Origin: Streptomyces niveus
Lineage (GTDB): Bacteria; Actinomycetota; Actinomycetes; Streptomycetales; Streptomycetaceae
Assembly: GCF_001723055.1 (NCBI RefSeq)
Contig: NZ_MDCR01000010.1
Location: forward strand, 1-56,625
Direction: 5' to 3'
Length of the DNA: 56,625 nucleotides
A program made the translations under genes and the position numbers. This document shows positions 32,214 through 40,103 of the stretch, piece after piece. Under the pieces are notes generated by a model. It saw only the letters and a program-made list of their open reading frames with translations. It was not told the origin of the DNA and did not search any database. Position 1 is the first letter of the stretch, and each line of letters begins with the position of its first letter.

Positions 32214-32801
32214 TCAGACGCTCCGTGACTCGTTCTGGGCGCTTCGTACGAAGGCGCCGTTCTTCCACTGCCAGGTGAGCCGCTGGTCCTCGTCGGGGCA
32301 GCAGGCGGGGACGTCCGGGCCCGAGTAGCCGAGGAGCCGTGCGCGGACGACGCCGTCGCTTATCTCCAGGTCGGCGACGCTCTGCCGGTCGGCGGGGTCG
32401 ACGAGGGTGGCCACGATGCGGGGTGCGCCCGCGTCCTTGCCGGCGGTGAGGACGTACACGCCGTTGGGCGGGGTTCCGGAGCCGGCGTCGCAGCGTGCGG
32501 CGGCCACGGTCTCGGGGCGGCCGTCGCCGTCGAGGTCTCCGGTGGCTTCCTTGGTGACGAGGGCTTTCGCGCCACCGCATTCGAGCGGGAAGTCGACGGC
32601 GGCGGTGTCCGGTGCGGGCTGCGGTGCCGTCTTCGGGGCGGTCCGTCCGGCGGGTCCGGAGCCCGACTGGTTGGCGGTGGCGGCGTCGGGCTGGAGCAGA
32701 CCGGCGGCGGCCACCACGGCGGCCATCGCGGTGGCCGTGGCGAGCCAGTGCACGGAACGCGGCCGGGTGTGCGCGAGGTCCGGGACGTCGGAGAGCTGCA
32801 C
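32214..32801 (-). CDS. putative membrane-anchored or secreted protein, unknown function
   Basis: This 195-aa protein starts at GTG 32801 behind AGGAG. A hydrophobic segment at residues about 20-40 (WLATATAMAAVVAAAGLLQ) acts as signal peptide or anchor, followed by a Gly/Pro/Thr-rich linker. The mature domain contains ATGDLDGDGRPETVAAARC, a calcium-binding FG-GAP/VCBS-like loop, and a paired CC in VPACCPDEDQRLTWQWKNGAFV. Similar proteins are common in Streptomyces but I know no function. It is a single gene between the convergent ferredoxin gene and trmI. Confidence 0.82.
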   Translation of the reverse strand: MQLSDVPDLAHTRPRSVHWLATATAMAAVVAAAGLLQPDAATANQSGSGPAGRTAPKTAPQPAPDTAAVDFPLECGGAKALVTKEATGDLDGDGRPETVAAARCDAGSGTPPNGVYVLTAGKDAGAPRIVATLVDPADRQSVADLEISDGVVRARLLGYSGPDVPACCPDEDQRLTWQWKNGAFVRSAQNESRSV

Positions 32802-32901
32802 GCGGTGTCTCCTGTGAAGGCAGTGCCGGTGGGGGTGGCGTGAATGGTGCCACACGTCACAGTGGGGTGGAACAGCGGGGTCTGTAAGGCCAACGTAAAG
32901 T

Positions 32902-32948
32902 CGCCGCCGCCGAGTTCGTGTCGGGTGGACGTGAACTCGGCGGCGGCG
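32902..32948. terminator. terminator of trmI, 16-bp perfect stem
   Basis: CGCCGCCGCCGAGTTC (32902-32917), 15-nt loop, exact complement (32933-32948), 27 bp past the trmI stop on the minus strand. Confidence 0.8.
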
Positions 32949-32975
32949 CCGTCGTGTTGCGGGGGTGACGCCGGC

Positions 32976-33878
32976 TCAGTCCCGCGAGCCGCTGCCGCTT
33001 CCGGGGCCGTCGTAGTCGTCGCCGTACGCGCCCTTGGAGGGGCGGCGACGGCGCAGGGGCGGCTCCACACCGTCGGCGAGGCGCCGGGCGGTGATGAGGA
33101 AGCCCGTGTGGCCGATCATGCGGTGGTCGGGGCGGACGGCGAGTCCTTCGACGTGCCAGTTGCGGACCATCGACTCCCAGGCGGCGGGCTCGTTGAAGGA
33201 GCCGTGCTCGCGGATGGTCTCGACGGTGCGGGCGAGCTGGGTGGTGGTGGCGACGTACGCGCAGAGGATGCCGCCGGGCACGAGGGCCTTCGACACTGGT
33301 TCGACGCACTCCCACGGCGCGAGCATGTCGAGGATGACACGGTCGACCTCGGTGTCGCTGAGGTTGTCCTGGAGGTCGCCGACGGTGAGCTGCCAGGCCG
33401 GGTGGGGGCCGCCGAAGTAGCGCTCCACGTTCTGCTTGGCGATGTCGGCGAAGTCCTGCCGGCGCTCGTAGGAGTGCAGCATGCCCTGGTCACCGATGGC
33501 GCGCAGCAGGAAGCTGCTGAGCGAGCCCGATCCCACTCCGGCCTCGACGATGCGGGCGCCGGGGAAGATGTCGGCGAAGGCCAGGATCTGGCCCGCGTCC
33601 TTGGGGTAGACCACGGCGGCGCCGCGGGGCATGGACAGGACGTAGTCGGGGAGCAGGGGGCGCAGCGCGAGGTAGGCGACGTTTCCCGTGGTGCGGACAA
33701 CACTGCCCTCGGGAGCACCGATCAGCTCGTCGTGCGGGAAGGAACCCTTGTGGGTGTGGAAATTCTTCCCGGCTTCGAGCGTGAAGGTGTAGTGGCGTCC
33801 CTTGGGGTCGGTGAGCTGGACCTGGTCCCCGACCTTGAAGGGGCCGCGACGACGGGCGGCACCGGTCGGTTCGGACAT
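32976..33878 (-). CDS. trmI: tRNA (adenine-58-N1)-methyltransferase TrmI
   Basis: This 300-aa Rossmann-fold enzyme methylates N1 of A58 in the tRNA T-loop. An N-terminal beta domain (FKVGDQVQLTDPKGRHYTFTLEAGKNFHTHKG) precedes the SAM-binding domain with IVEAGVGSGSLSSFLLRAIG, SYERRQDFADIAKQNVE and the catalytic-region motif VILDMLAPWECVEPV. In mycobacteria and thermophiles the enzyme is a homotetramer. It is 53 bp downstream of the site-2 protease gene. The conserved location close to the arc gene fits other actinomycetes. Confidence 0.95.
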   Translation of the reverse strand: MSEPTGAARRRGPFKVGDQVQLTDPKGRHYTFTLEAGKNFHTHKGSFPHDELIGAPEGSVVRTTGNVAYLALRPLLPDYVLSMPRGAAVVYPKDAGQILAFADIFPGARIVEAGVGSGSLSSFLLRAIGDQGMLHSYERRQDFADIAKQNVERYFGGPHPAWQLTVGDLQDNLSDTEVDRVILDMLAPWECVEPVSKALVPGGILCAYVATTTQLARTVETIREHGSFNEPAAWESMVRNWHVEGLAVRPDHRMIGHTGFLITARRLADGVEPPLRRRRPSKGAYGDDYDGPGSGSGSRD

Positions 33879-33931
33879 GCGGTCAGACTACCTGCTTCTT
33901 TTGAGGCTCCCTCACCTGGCGTGGGGCGGCG

Positions 33932-35179
33932 CTACTTGGCGTCGGGCCTGGCCATCGCGGCGACGAAGGCCCGTTCGACGTCGGCGGTGGACAGGACTCC
34001 GTAGATCTCGCCGCTCTCCTCGACCACGAGGTACTCGGTGGCGGGGTTGGCCCTGAGGCGGTCGAGGAGGGCTTCTCCGGCCAGCTCGGCGGGGACCTTC
34101 ATGCCGTCGGTGAGGTCGTTGGCGAGGCCGCTGACGGCGACCCAGGGGCGGCGGTGGGTGGGGACGCCGACGATGGCGGCCTCGCGGACCAGCGCGGTCG
34201 GTTCGCCCTGTCCGTCGACGACGACGAGTGCGCGGGCTCCGGCCTCGTTGGCCCGGCGCAGCGCCTCGGAGAGGGGGGTGGCCGATTCGACGGGGACGGC
34301 GCGCCGGGTGAGGGCGCGGGCCCGCAGGTCGGGCAGGTGTTCGCGGAGGCGGGCCATGCGCAGGCTGTTGCCCGCCCCGGTCCAGATGATCGCGGCGAGG
34401 ATCGCGGCGAGGAGTGCGTCGGTGACGGTCTCGACGCCGCCGATGTCCTTGGTGGAGTTGCCGAGGGCGCCGGTGTGGGTGAGGAGCGGCAGGCCGATGA
34501 GGACGGCGATGGCGAGTGCCCGGCCGACCCAGGCGGCGGCGACGGTGCCCGCCATGGGCTTGCCGGTGATCTTCCAGACGACGGCGCGCAGCATCCGGCC
34601 GCCGTCCAGCGGCAGTCCGGGAAGCAGGTTGAAGGCGGCGACGATGAGGTTGGAGATCATCAGGCCCGCGAGGAGGACACCGGGGACGGTGCCGGGCTCG
34701 ACGGCGGCCATCGTGAGGTAGAAGAAGCCGGCGAGGACGAGGGAGAGCAGGGGGCCGACGAACGCGAGCATGAACTCGCGGCCGGGGGTCTCCGACTCCT
34801 TCTCGATCTCGGAGACGCCGCCGAAGAACTGGAGCTGGATGCGGCGCACGGGCAGTTTGTAGCGCAGCGCCACGACCGTGTGGGCCAGTTCGTGGACGAG
34901 TACGGAGGCGTAGAAGGCGACGGCGAAGAAGAGCGCGACGAGGTAGCGGACCCCGCCGAGGTGGGGCAGTACGCGGTCGAGCTGGCCGCCGAAGACCCAG
35001 GTGATGAGCGCGGCCACGAGGAACCAGCTGGGGGCGACGTAGACGGGCACGCCGAAGGGGCGGCCCATGAGGATTCCGCCGCCGGGGTCTTCGGGTCGCT
35101 TCCGCTTGCCACCGGGTGGCGCGTCCTCAGGACCGGACCGCGGCCTCTTGCTCTCGCCGCTCTCGTCGTCCTTTTTCAC
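33932..35179 (-). CDS. Site-2 intramembrane metalloprotease (M50) with CBS domains
   Basis: This 415-aa polytopic zinc protease has catalytic HELAH at about residue 96 (VLVHELAHTVVAL) and the second zinc-ligand motif NLLPGLPLDGGRMLRAVVW. The C-terminus carries a pair of CBS domains (about 285-405; ATPLSEALRRANEAGARALVVVDGQGEPTAL and LLDRLRANPATEYLVVEESGEIYGVLSTADVERAF) that may sense nucleotides. A charged N-terminal extension of about 35 residues precedes the first helix. It starts at GTG 35179. Such proteases cleave anti-sigma factors or membrane stumps; whether RskA in this window is a substrate is untested. Confidence 0.95.
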   Translation of the reverse strand: MKKDDESGESKRPRSGPEDAPPGGKRKRPEDPGGGILMGRPFGVPVYVAPSWFLVAALITWVFGGQLDRVLPHLGGVRYLVALFFAVAFYASVLVHELAHTVVALRYKLPVRRIQLQFFGGVSEIEKESETPGREFMLAFVGPLLSLVLAGFFYLTMAAVEPGTVPGVLLAGLMISNLIVAAFNLLPGLPLDGGRMLRAVVWKITGKPMAGTVAAAWVGRALAIAVLIGLPLLTHTGALGNSTKDIGGVETVTDALLAAILAAIIWTGAGNSLRMARLREHLPDLRARALTRRAVPVESATPLSEALRRANEAGARALVVVDGQGEPTALVREAAIVGVPTHRRPWVAVSGLANDLTDGMKVPAELAGEALLDRLRANPATEYLVVEESGEIYGVLSTADVERAFVAAMARPDAK

Positions 35180-35287
35180 GTCGTCCCTTCGTTGCGGCGC
35201 CGTCGCTCGCTCGATGATGGTGTGTGCGAGGGTCTTACGTCGATGGTATTCCGCTCGCTGTCAGTGGCGGGCCGTAGGGTCTGCGTC

Positions 35288-36175
35288 ATGAGTACGAGTC
35301 AGCAGCCCTCCTCGCTGTCGCCGTCGCGTGCGAGCGACTTCATGCAGTGCCCCCTGCTGTACCGGTTCCGGGTGATCGACAAGCTGCCGGAGAAGCCGAG
35401 CGAGGCGGCGACCCGCGGGACGCTGGTGCACGCGGTGCTGGAGAGACTGTTCGACGACCCCGCTGTGGAGCGTACGGCGCCGCGCGCCAGGTCGATGGTT
35501 CCCGGGCAGTGGGACCGGCTGTTGGAGTCACGGCCGGAGCTGGGCGAGCTGTTCGCGCAGGACGAGGGCGGCGAGCGGCTGACGCGCTGGCTCGCGGAGG
35601 CCGAGCAGTTGGTGGAGCGGTGGTTCTCGCTGGAGGATCCGACGCGTCTTGAGCCGGCCGAGCGCGAGCTGTTCGTGGAGACGGAGCTGGAGTCGGGGCT
35701 GCGGCTGCGCGGGGTGATCGACCGGGTGGATGTGGCGCCGACGGGCGAGGTGCGGATCGTGGACTACAAGACGGGCAAGGCGCCCCGTCCGGAGTACGCG
35801 GAGGGCGCGCTGTTCCAGATGAAGTTCTACGCGCTGGTGATCTGGCGGCTGAAACAGGTGGTGCCACGCCGGCTCCAGCTGGTCTATCTGGGCAGTGGGG
35901 ACGTCCTGACGTACGACCCGGTGGTGGCCGATCTGGAGCGGATCGAGCGCAAGCTGCTGGCGCTGTGGGAAGCGATCAGGCTGGCGACGGAGACGGGTGA
36001 CTGGCGGCCCCGGCCGACGAAGCTGTGCGGCTGGTGCGATCACCGGTCGGTGTGTCCGGAGTTCGGTGGCACGCCGCCGGTGTATCCGCTGCCGGTGCCG
36101 CCGGTGCGGAGCGCCGAGCCGGTGGTGCCCGCTGCTGAGGCGGCCGTTTCCGCCGAGCCCGCTCAGGGGGTTTAG
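35288..36175 (+). CDS. RecB-family PD-(D/E)XK exonuclease with Fe-S cysteines
   Basis: This 295-aa protein is a Cas4/RecB-like nuclease. N-terminal SPSRASDFMQCPLLYRFR gives the first cysteine. The nuclease core has RGTLVHAVLERLF, LRGVIDRVD and VRIVDYKTGKAPR with the catalytic Asp/Lys, and the C-terminal CGWCDHRSVCPEFGG completes a likely four-cysteine [4Fe-4S] cluster. The ATG at 35288 is favoured though its ribosome site is weak. The stop TAG (36173-36175) is the first three bases of the inverted-repeat element that follows, so the element defines the C-terminus. It probably acts in recombination or repair. Confidence 0.92.
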   Translation: MSTSQQPSSLSPSRASDFMQCPLLYRFRVIDKLPEKPSEAATRGTLVHAVLERLFDDPAVERTAPRARSMVPGQWDRLLESRPELGELFAQDEGGERLTRWLAEAEQLVERWFSLEDPTRLEPAERELFVETELESGLRLRGVIDRVDVAPTGEVRIVDYKTGKAPRPEYAEGALFQMKFYALVIWRLKQVVPRRLQLVYLGSGDVLTYDPVVADLERIERKLLALWEAIRLATETGDWRPRPTKLCGWCDHRSVCPEFGGTPPVYPLPVPPVRSAEPVVPAAEAAVSAEPAQGV

Positions 36176-36351
36176 GGCGTGTTTTGAAAGTAGCGTCGTC
36201 CGCCCGAAGGGCGGGGCTCACGGCGTCTGGTGCGTGCGATCGCAAGGCGGAGGATCGACCTCGTACTGGGCGTACTCGGTCGACTCCGACAACGCGGCGA
36301 GCGTGCGTGCCAGGCGCCGTGAGCCAGACGGGACTTTCAAAACACGCCCTA
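36173..36351. mobile_element. 179-bp MITE-like element with 19-bp terminal inverted repeats
   Basis: TAGGGCGTGTTTTGAAAGT (36173-36191) and its exact complement ACTTTCAAAACACGCCCTA (36333-36351) bound the element. Inside, GCTCACGGCG...TGG is mirrored imperfectly before the right end, so the whole can fold into a long hairpin. The outermost TA on both sides could be a target duplication as made by IS630/mariner-type transposases. It encodes no protein. I recall near-identical sequences being frequent in Streptomyces intergenic regions, but that is memory, not a search. It occupies most of the 260-bp gap between the nuclease and response-regulator genes. Confidence 0.85.
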
Positions 36352-36435
36352 GCCGGGGCGGTGTGTGCCCGCCGCGGTCACGGGCGGGCGCTCAAGGCAG
36401 AATGGACCGGGATCAGTCCCATCGAAGGAGTTCCC

Positions 36436-37107
36436 GTGGCGATCCGCGTCCTACTGGTCGATGACCAGCCACTGCTGCGCACCGGCTTCCGGATGATCCT
36501 GGAGGCCGAGCAGGACATCGCGGTCGTCGGTGAGGCCGGGGACGGTCTGCAGGCCATCGACCAGGTCCGGGCGCTCCAGCCCGACGTCGTGCTGATGGAC
36601 ATCCGTATGCCGCGTATGGACGGCGTCGAGGCGACCCGCCAGATCACCGGTCCCGGCAAGGACGGCCCGGCGAAGGTGCTGGTGCTGACGACGTTCGATC
36701 TGGACGAGTACGTGGTGGAGGCGCTGCGCGCCGGGGCCAGCGGCTTCCTGCTCAAGGACGCGCCCGCCAACGAACTGGTGCAGGCGATCCGGGTGGTGGC
36801 CGCCGGTGAGGCGATGCTGGCGCCGAGCATCACGCGCAGGCTGCTCGACAAGTACGCGGACCATCTGCCGTCGGGCGACGAGCAGGTGCCGGACACCTTG
36901 CACACGCTGACCGAGCGCGAGGTGGAGGTGCTGAAGCTGGTGGCGCGCGGGCTGTCCAACGCCGAGATCGCCGCGGACCTCTTCGTCAGCGAGACCACGG
37001 TCAAGACGCATGTGGGGCATGTGCTGACGAAGCTGAGCCTGCGTGACCGCGTCCAGGCGGCCGTGTACGCGTACGAGAGCGGTCTGGTCCGCCCCGGCGC
37101 CCAGTAG
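36436..37107 (+). CDS. LuxR/NarL-family response regulator
   Basis: This 223-aa two-component regulator starts at GTG 36436 behind AAGGAG. The receiver domain has Asp pair VDDQ, phospho-acceptor Asp55 in VVLMDIRMPRMDG, and the conserved Lys in GFLLKDAP. The C-terminal helix-turn-helix at about 155-215 has LTEREVEVLKLVARGLSNAEIAADLFVSETTVKTHV. No sensor kinase lies next to it, so it is an orphan here. The MITE-like element ends 84 bp upstream of its start and may influence its promoter. Confidence 0.95.
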   Translation: MAIRVLLVDDQPLLRTGFRMILEAEQDIAVVGEAGDGLQAIDQVRALQPDVVLMDIRMPRMDGVEATRQITGPGKDGPAKVLVLTTFDLDEYVVEALRAGASGFLLKDAPANELVQAIRVVAAGEAMLAPSITRRLLDKYADHLPSGDEQVPDTLHTLTEREVEVLKLVARGLSNAEIAADLFVSETTVKTHVGHVLTKLSLRDRVQAAVYAYESGLVRPGAQ

Positions 37108-37139
37108 GGTCCTTCGGCGCGAACGGTCGCTGCGCGAGA

Positions 37140-37178
37140 GAGAGGTCCCCGGCACCGCTTGGATGCCGGGGACCTCTC
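37140..37178. terminator. bidirectional terminator, 15-bp perfect stem
   Basis: GAGAGGTCCCCGGCA (37140-37154), 9-nt loop, exact complement (37164-37178) between the convergent response-regulator and peptide-binding-protein genes. Confidence 0.88.
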
Positions 37179-37198
37179 CCGTACGACGGTCGGGCCGG

Positions 37199-38803
37199 TC
37201 AGACGGCGCTGCCGGTGCCCAGCTCCCAGAACAGCAGCTCGCCCGAGGGGTTGAGGGCCCACTCCACACCGGAGATGTCGTCGGCGGCGGCCACGTACTG
37301 CTTGCCCTGCCAGAGCGGGAGGACGGGCACGTCCTCGGCGACGATGTCCTGTATCTCCACGAAGGACTTGGCGGCGGCGCTGCGCTCGGCCTCGCGGCGT
37401 GACTGCGGGATCAGGTTCCCGATCACCTTCTTGTTGGCGTACGGCGCGTTGAGGAAGTTGTCCGTGTCGAGGAACGGCGCGATGTAGCTGTCCGGGTCCG
37501 GGAAGTCGGGGAACCAGCCCATGCCGTAGACCGCGTAGTCACCGCGCGTCTGGGCGGGCCGGAACTTCGACCACTCGGCGCCCTTGGTGTCGACGTCGAA
37601 GAGCCCGCTGGAGTTGAGCTGCTTCTTGAGCGTCTCGAACTCCTTGACCGTGGCCTCGCCGTAGTGGTCGGTGGTGTAGTTCAGGGTGAACTTCACCGGC
37701 GTCTGGACCCCGGCCTCTTCGAGGAGCCGCTGGGCCTCGGCCCGGTCGGGCTCGCCGTACTTGTTGAAGAACGAGTTGGTGTGGGCCGTGACGGTCGCCG
37801 GGATGAGCGAGTAGAGCGGCTCGGCCGTGGAGCCGTACACCTCGGAGGCGATCTGGCCGCGGTCCACGAGGGCGGCGACGGCCTGGCGTACCGCCTTCTC
37901 CTTCACCGCGGGCTCGTCGGTGTCGAAGGCGAGGTAGCGGATCTCCAGCCCCGGCATCTCGGTCAGCGCGATGCTGTCCTTGGGCTGGGCGGCCATCTGC
38001 TCGATCTGCTCGGGCGACATGGTGCGTGACATCACGTCGATCTCGCCGGAGTCGAGGGCCTTGCCCATGGCGGCGGCGTCGGGGTACGAGCGCAGCTCGA
38101 CCTTGGTGTTGCGGAGCTTGAGGTCGCCCTTGTACGAGTCGTTCTTGGTGAAGACGGCCTTGACGATCCGGTCGCCCTTCACCTCGGCCTTGAAGTTGTA
38201 CGGGCCCGAGCCGTTCACCTCGAAGCCGTCGCGGAGCTTGTTGCCGTCGTACGACTCCGGGTCGACGATGCCGGCGATGGGCGTCGAGAGCTTGTACGGG
38301 AACGTGGCGTCGGGGGTCTTCAGATGGAAGATGACCTCGGCGTCGCTGGGCGTCTCGATCGTGTCGATGTTCGCGAGCAGACCGACCGCGCCGGCCTCGG
38401 AGTTGATGTCGAGGACCCGCTCGATGGAGAACTTCACGTCCTTGGAGGTGATGTCGGCGCCGCCGGGGAACTTGAGCCCGTCGCGCAGCTCGCAGCGGTA
38501 GCTCTCGTTCTGGTTGTCGGAGAACCGGCAGTTGGACGCGGCCTCGGGGACCGGGGCGCCGCCGCCGCGCGGGACCTGCATCAGGGTCTGGAGGGACTGG
38601 CGCAGGATGTTCCAGGAGCCGGTGTCGTACGCGAACGCCGGGTCGAGGGGCGCCGGAGACTCCTTGGTGGTGGTGAACTGGTCCGTCGTGCCCACGACGA
38701 TGGCGTCACCGCTGCCGGACGAGCCGTCCGAGCCGCCGCAGGCGACGAGCACCGGGGCGAGCAGACCGGCCACAACCGGCAGCACGAGACTCTTGCGCTT
38801 CAT
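37199..38803 (-). CDS. ABC transporter peptide-binding lipoprotein
   Basis: This 534-aa extracellular solute-binding protein is of family 5 (DppA/OppA type). The signal peptide MKRKSLVLPVVAGLLAPVLVAC ends in a lipobox with Cys22. The mature protein has the family-5 segments LKFPGGADITSKDVKFSIERVLD and GSGPYNFKAEVKGDRIVKAVFTKND. It should bind oligopeptides or related solutes at the cell surface. No permease or ATPase is adjacent, so it is an orphan that must share a transporter or act as a sensor. A long 468-bp upstream region with a Crp-like palindrome precedes it. Confidence 0.94.
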   Translation of the reverse strand: MKRKSLVLPVVAGLLAPVLVACGGSDGSSGSGDAIVVGTTDQFTTTKESPAPLDPAFAYDTGSWNILRQSLQTLMQVPRGGGAPVPEAASNCRFSDNQNESYRCELRDGLKFPGGADITSKDVKFSIERVLDINSEAGAVGLLANIDTIETPSDAEVIFHLKTPDATFPYKLSTPIAGIVDPESYDGNKLRDGFEVNGSGPYNFKAEVKGDRIVKAVFTKNDSYKGDLKLRNTKVELRSYPDAAAMGKALDSGEIDVMSRTMSPEQIEQMAAQPKDSIALTEMPGLEIRYLAFDTDEPAVKEKAVRQAVAALVDRGQIASEVYGSTAEPLYSLIPATVTAHTNSFFNKYGEPDRAEAQRLLEEAGVQTPVKFTLNYTTDHYGEATVKEFETLKKQLNSSGLFDVDTKGAEWSKFRPAQTRGDYAVYGMGWFPDFPDPDSYIAPFLDTDNFLNAPYANKKVIGNLIPQSRREAERSAAAKSFVEIQDIVAEDVPVLPLWQGKQYVAAADDISGVEWALNPSGELLFWELGTGSAV

Positions 38804-39271
38804 CCTGGACGTACTCCCTCATCCGAACCCCGAGCGATACAACGGTGGTTGAGAATTTCGCGACGTGATTGACCGTCGGAACACACCGTTGAGGCGGCGA
38901 ACGGGTGGCGAAGTTCTCGCGATGAGGTTAGTCGGCGGTCGCGGATCTTATGAACCGGGCCTGGTACGCGCGTAATCGCCAAGCGTTCAGCAATAGAGGT
39001 GAAGCGGTATCGACCCACCAGAATGATCCACACATCACGTAATGAATCGGGACACATGGGCGCCCGATTCGGCGCGGCGAACGGGCAGACCACGGGCGCG
39101 GAACGGGCGTGATCACCGGCACCGAAGGCACGGAGCGTGACAAACGTCACGCACATTTCCCTCAGGTCACCACGATGGGGGCCGAAATGATCAACGAAAT
39201 GACCTCCGAAAGCGCTTACCGCAATGCCCGTCGACTTTCGATAGTTTCAGGGGCCACGCTCTGTGTGCGTA
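38804..39271. other. 468-bp intergenic region without a gene
   Basis: This region lies between the peptide-binding-protein gene and the HAD gene. It is richer in A/T than its surroundings. It contains a hairpin GAATCGGG/CCCGATTC (39044-39070) and the inverted repeat GCGTGAC-AAAC-GTCACGC (39135-39152). No reading frame in it has coding character. It probably holds the promoter of the peptide-binding lipoprotein and the end of the metH-HAD transcript. Confidence 0.6.
39137..39150. promoter_or_regulatory. Crp-type site GTGACAAACGTCAC
   Basis: The 14-mer fits the Streptomyces Crp pattern GTG-N6-GNCAC and is embedded in a perfect 7-bp inverted repeat (39135-39152). It lies about 335 bp before the peptide-binding lipoprotein start, on its upstream side. 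The consensus is from memory of published Streptomyces Crp work. Confidence 0.4.
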
Positions 39272-39973
39272 TCAGTGCTTGTGCGTCATCAGACCACGTA
39301 GGAATACCAGGTCGACCTCTTCGAGGGAGTTCACGATCACCCGTCCCGCGGCGGCGGCGATCGGCGCGACGGACGGTACGGCCACCACGCGGCAGCCCGC
39401 GGCCTCGGCGGACGCGACGCCGGTCGCCGTGTCCTCGATGACGGCGCATCTGGACGGGGCGGCGCTCAGCCCGCTCGCGGCCCGCAGATACGGGTCGGGG
39501 TGCGGCTTGGTGTTCAGCACCTCGTCACCGGCCACCGTGAGGCCGAAGTGGTGGCGTCCGACGGAGTGCAGCACGCGGTCGATGATGCGCCGGTGGGAGG
39601 CGGAGACCAGGGCCGTGGGCACGCCGTGGTGGGCCAGCTCGGCGAGCAGCCTGGCGGCTCCGGGCATCAGCGGCACGTCGACGGTGATGCGCTCCTCGAA
39701 GCGGTCGTTCAGCAGCACGGTCAGCTCTTCGAGGGTGATGTCGGCGCCGGTGGCCTCGATGAGATAGCCCGCACTCCTGGTCATCGGCCCGCCGACGACC
39801 ACGTCGCGCCAGGCGTCGTCGAGAGTGTGGCCGAGGTCCTTGAAGACGGCGACCTCGGTGTCCCACCAGAAGCCCTCGGTGTCGACCAGGGTGCCGTCCA
39901 TGTCGAGCAGCACGGCCTGAAGGGCCGAGCCTTCGGCTGTACGGGTCATGGACGCGGGAACCGTACTGGTCAT
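39272..39973 (-). CDS. HAD-superfamily phosphatase
   Basis: This 233-aa haloacid-dehalogenase-like hydrolase has nucleophile motif LLDMDGTLVDTEGFWWDTE at about residue 20, a helical cap, motif II TALVSASHRR, motif III Lys in NTKPHPDPYL and motif IV VIEDTATGVASAEAAGCRVVAV. This is a beta-phosphoglucomutase/phosphatase-type HAD. The ATG at 39973 follows GGAGGTG. It lies 130 bp downstream of metH on the same strand; cotranscription is possible. The substrate is unknown. Confidence 0.94.
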   Translation of the reverse strand: MTSTVPASMTRTAEGSALQAVLLDMDGTLVDTEGFWWDTEVAVFKDLGHTLDDAWRDVVVGGPMTRSAGYLIEATGADITLEELTVLLNDRFEERITVDVPLMPGAARLLAELAHHGVPTALVSASHRRIIDRVLHSVGRHHFGLTVAGDEVLNTKPHPDPYLRAASGLSAAPSRCAVIEDTATGVASAEAAGCRVVAVPSVAPIAAAAGRVIVNSLEEVDLVFLRGLMTHKH

Positions 39974-40103
39974 CCGGCACACCTCCGAGAGGGACGAGAA
40001 GGCCGGTCGCCTTTCCTGACGGGAATCCCGCCGGGTCCGGCAACCGGCCCACACTGGACCGACAAGCATACGACCTGTCCTCGCGAAATGCGCGTTCAGT
40101 GCC

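Noticed and set aside
36176..36435. upstream in-frame extension of the response regulator through the MITE-like element
   Set aside because: The frame stays open, but the receiver domain begins at the GTG 36436 with a good AAGGAG site; the extension is just translation of the element.
38800..39156. 118-codon minus-strand frame in the long intergenic region
   Set aside because: It lacks a ribosome site and coding composition, overlaps the promoter region of the peptide-binding gene and has no recognisable domain.
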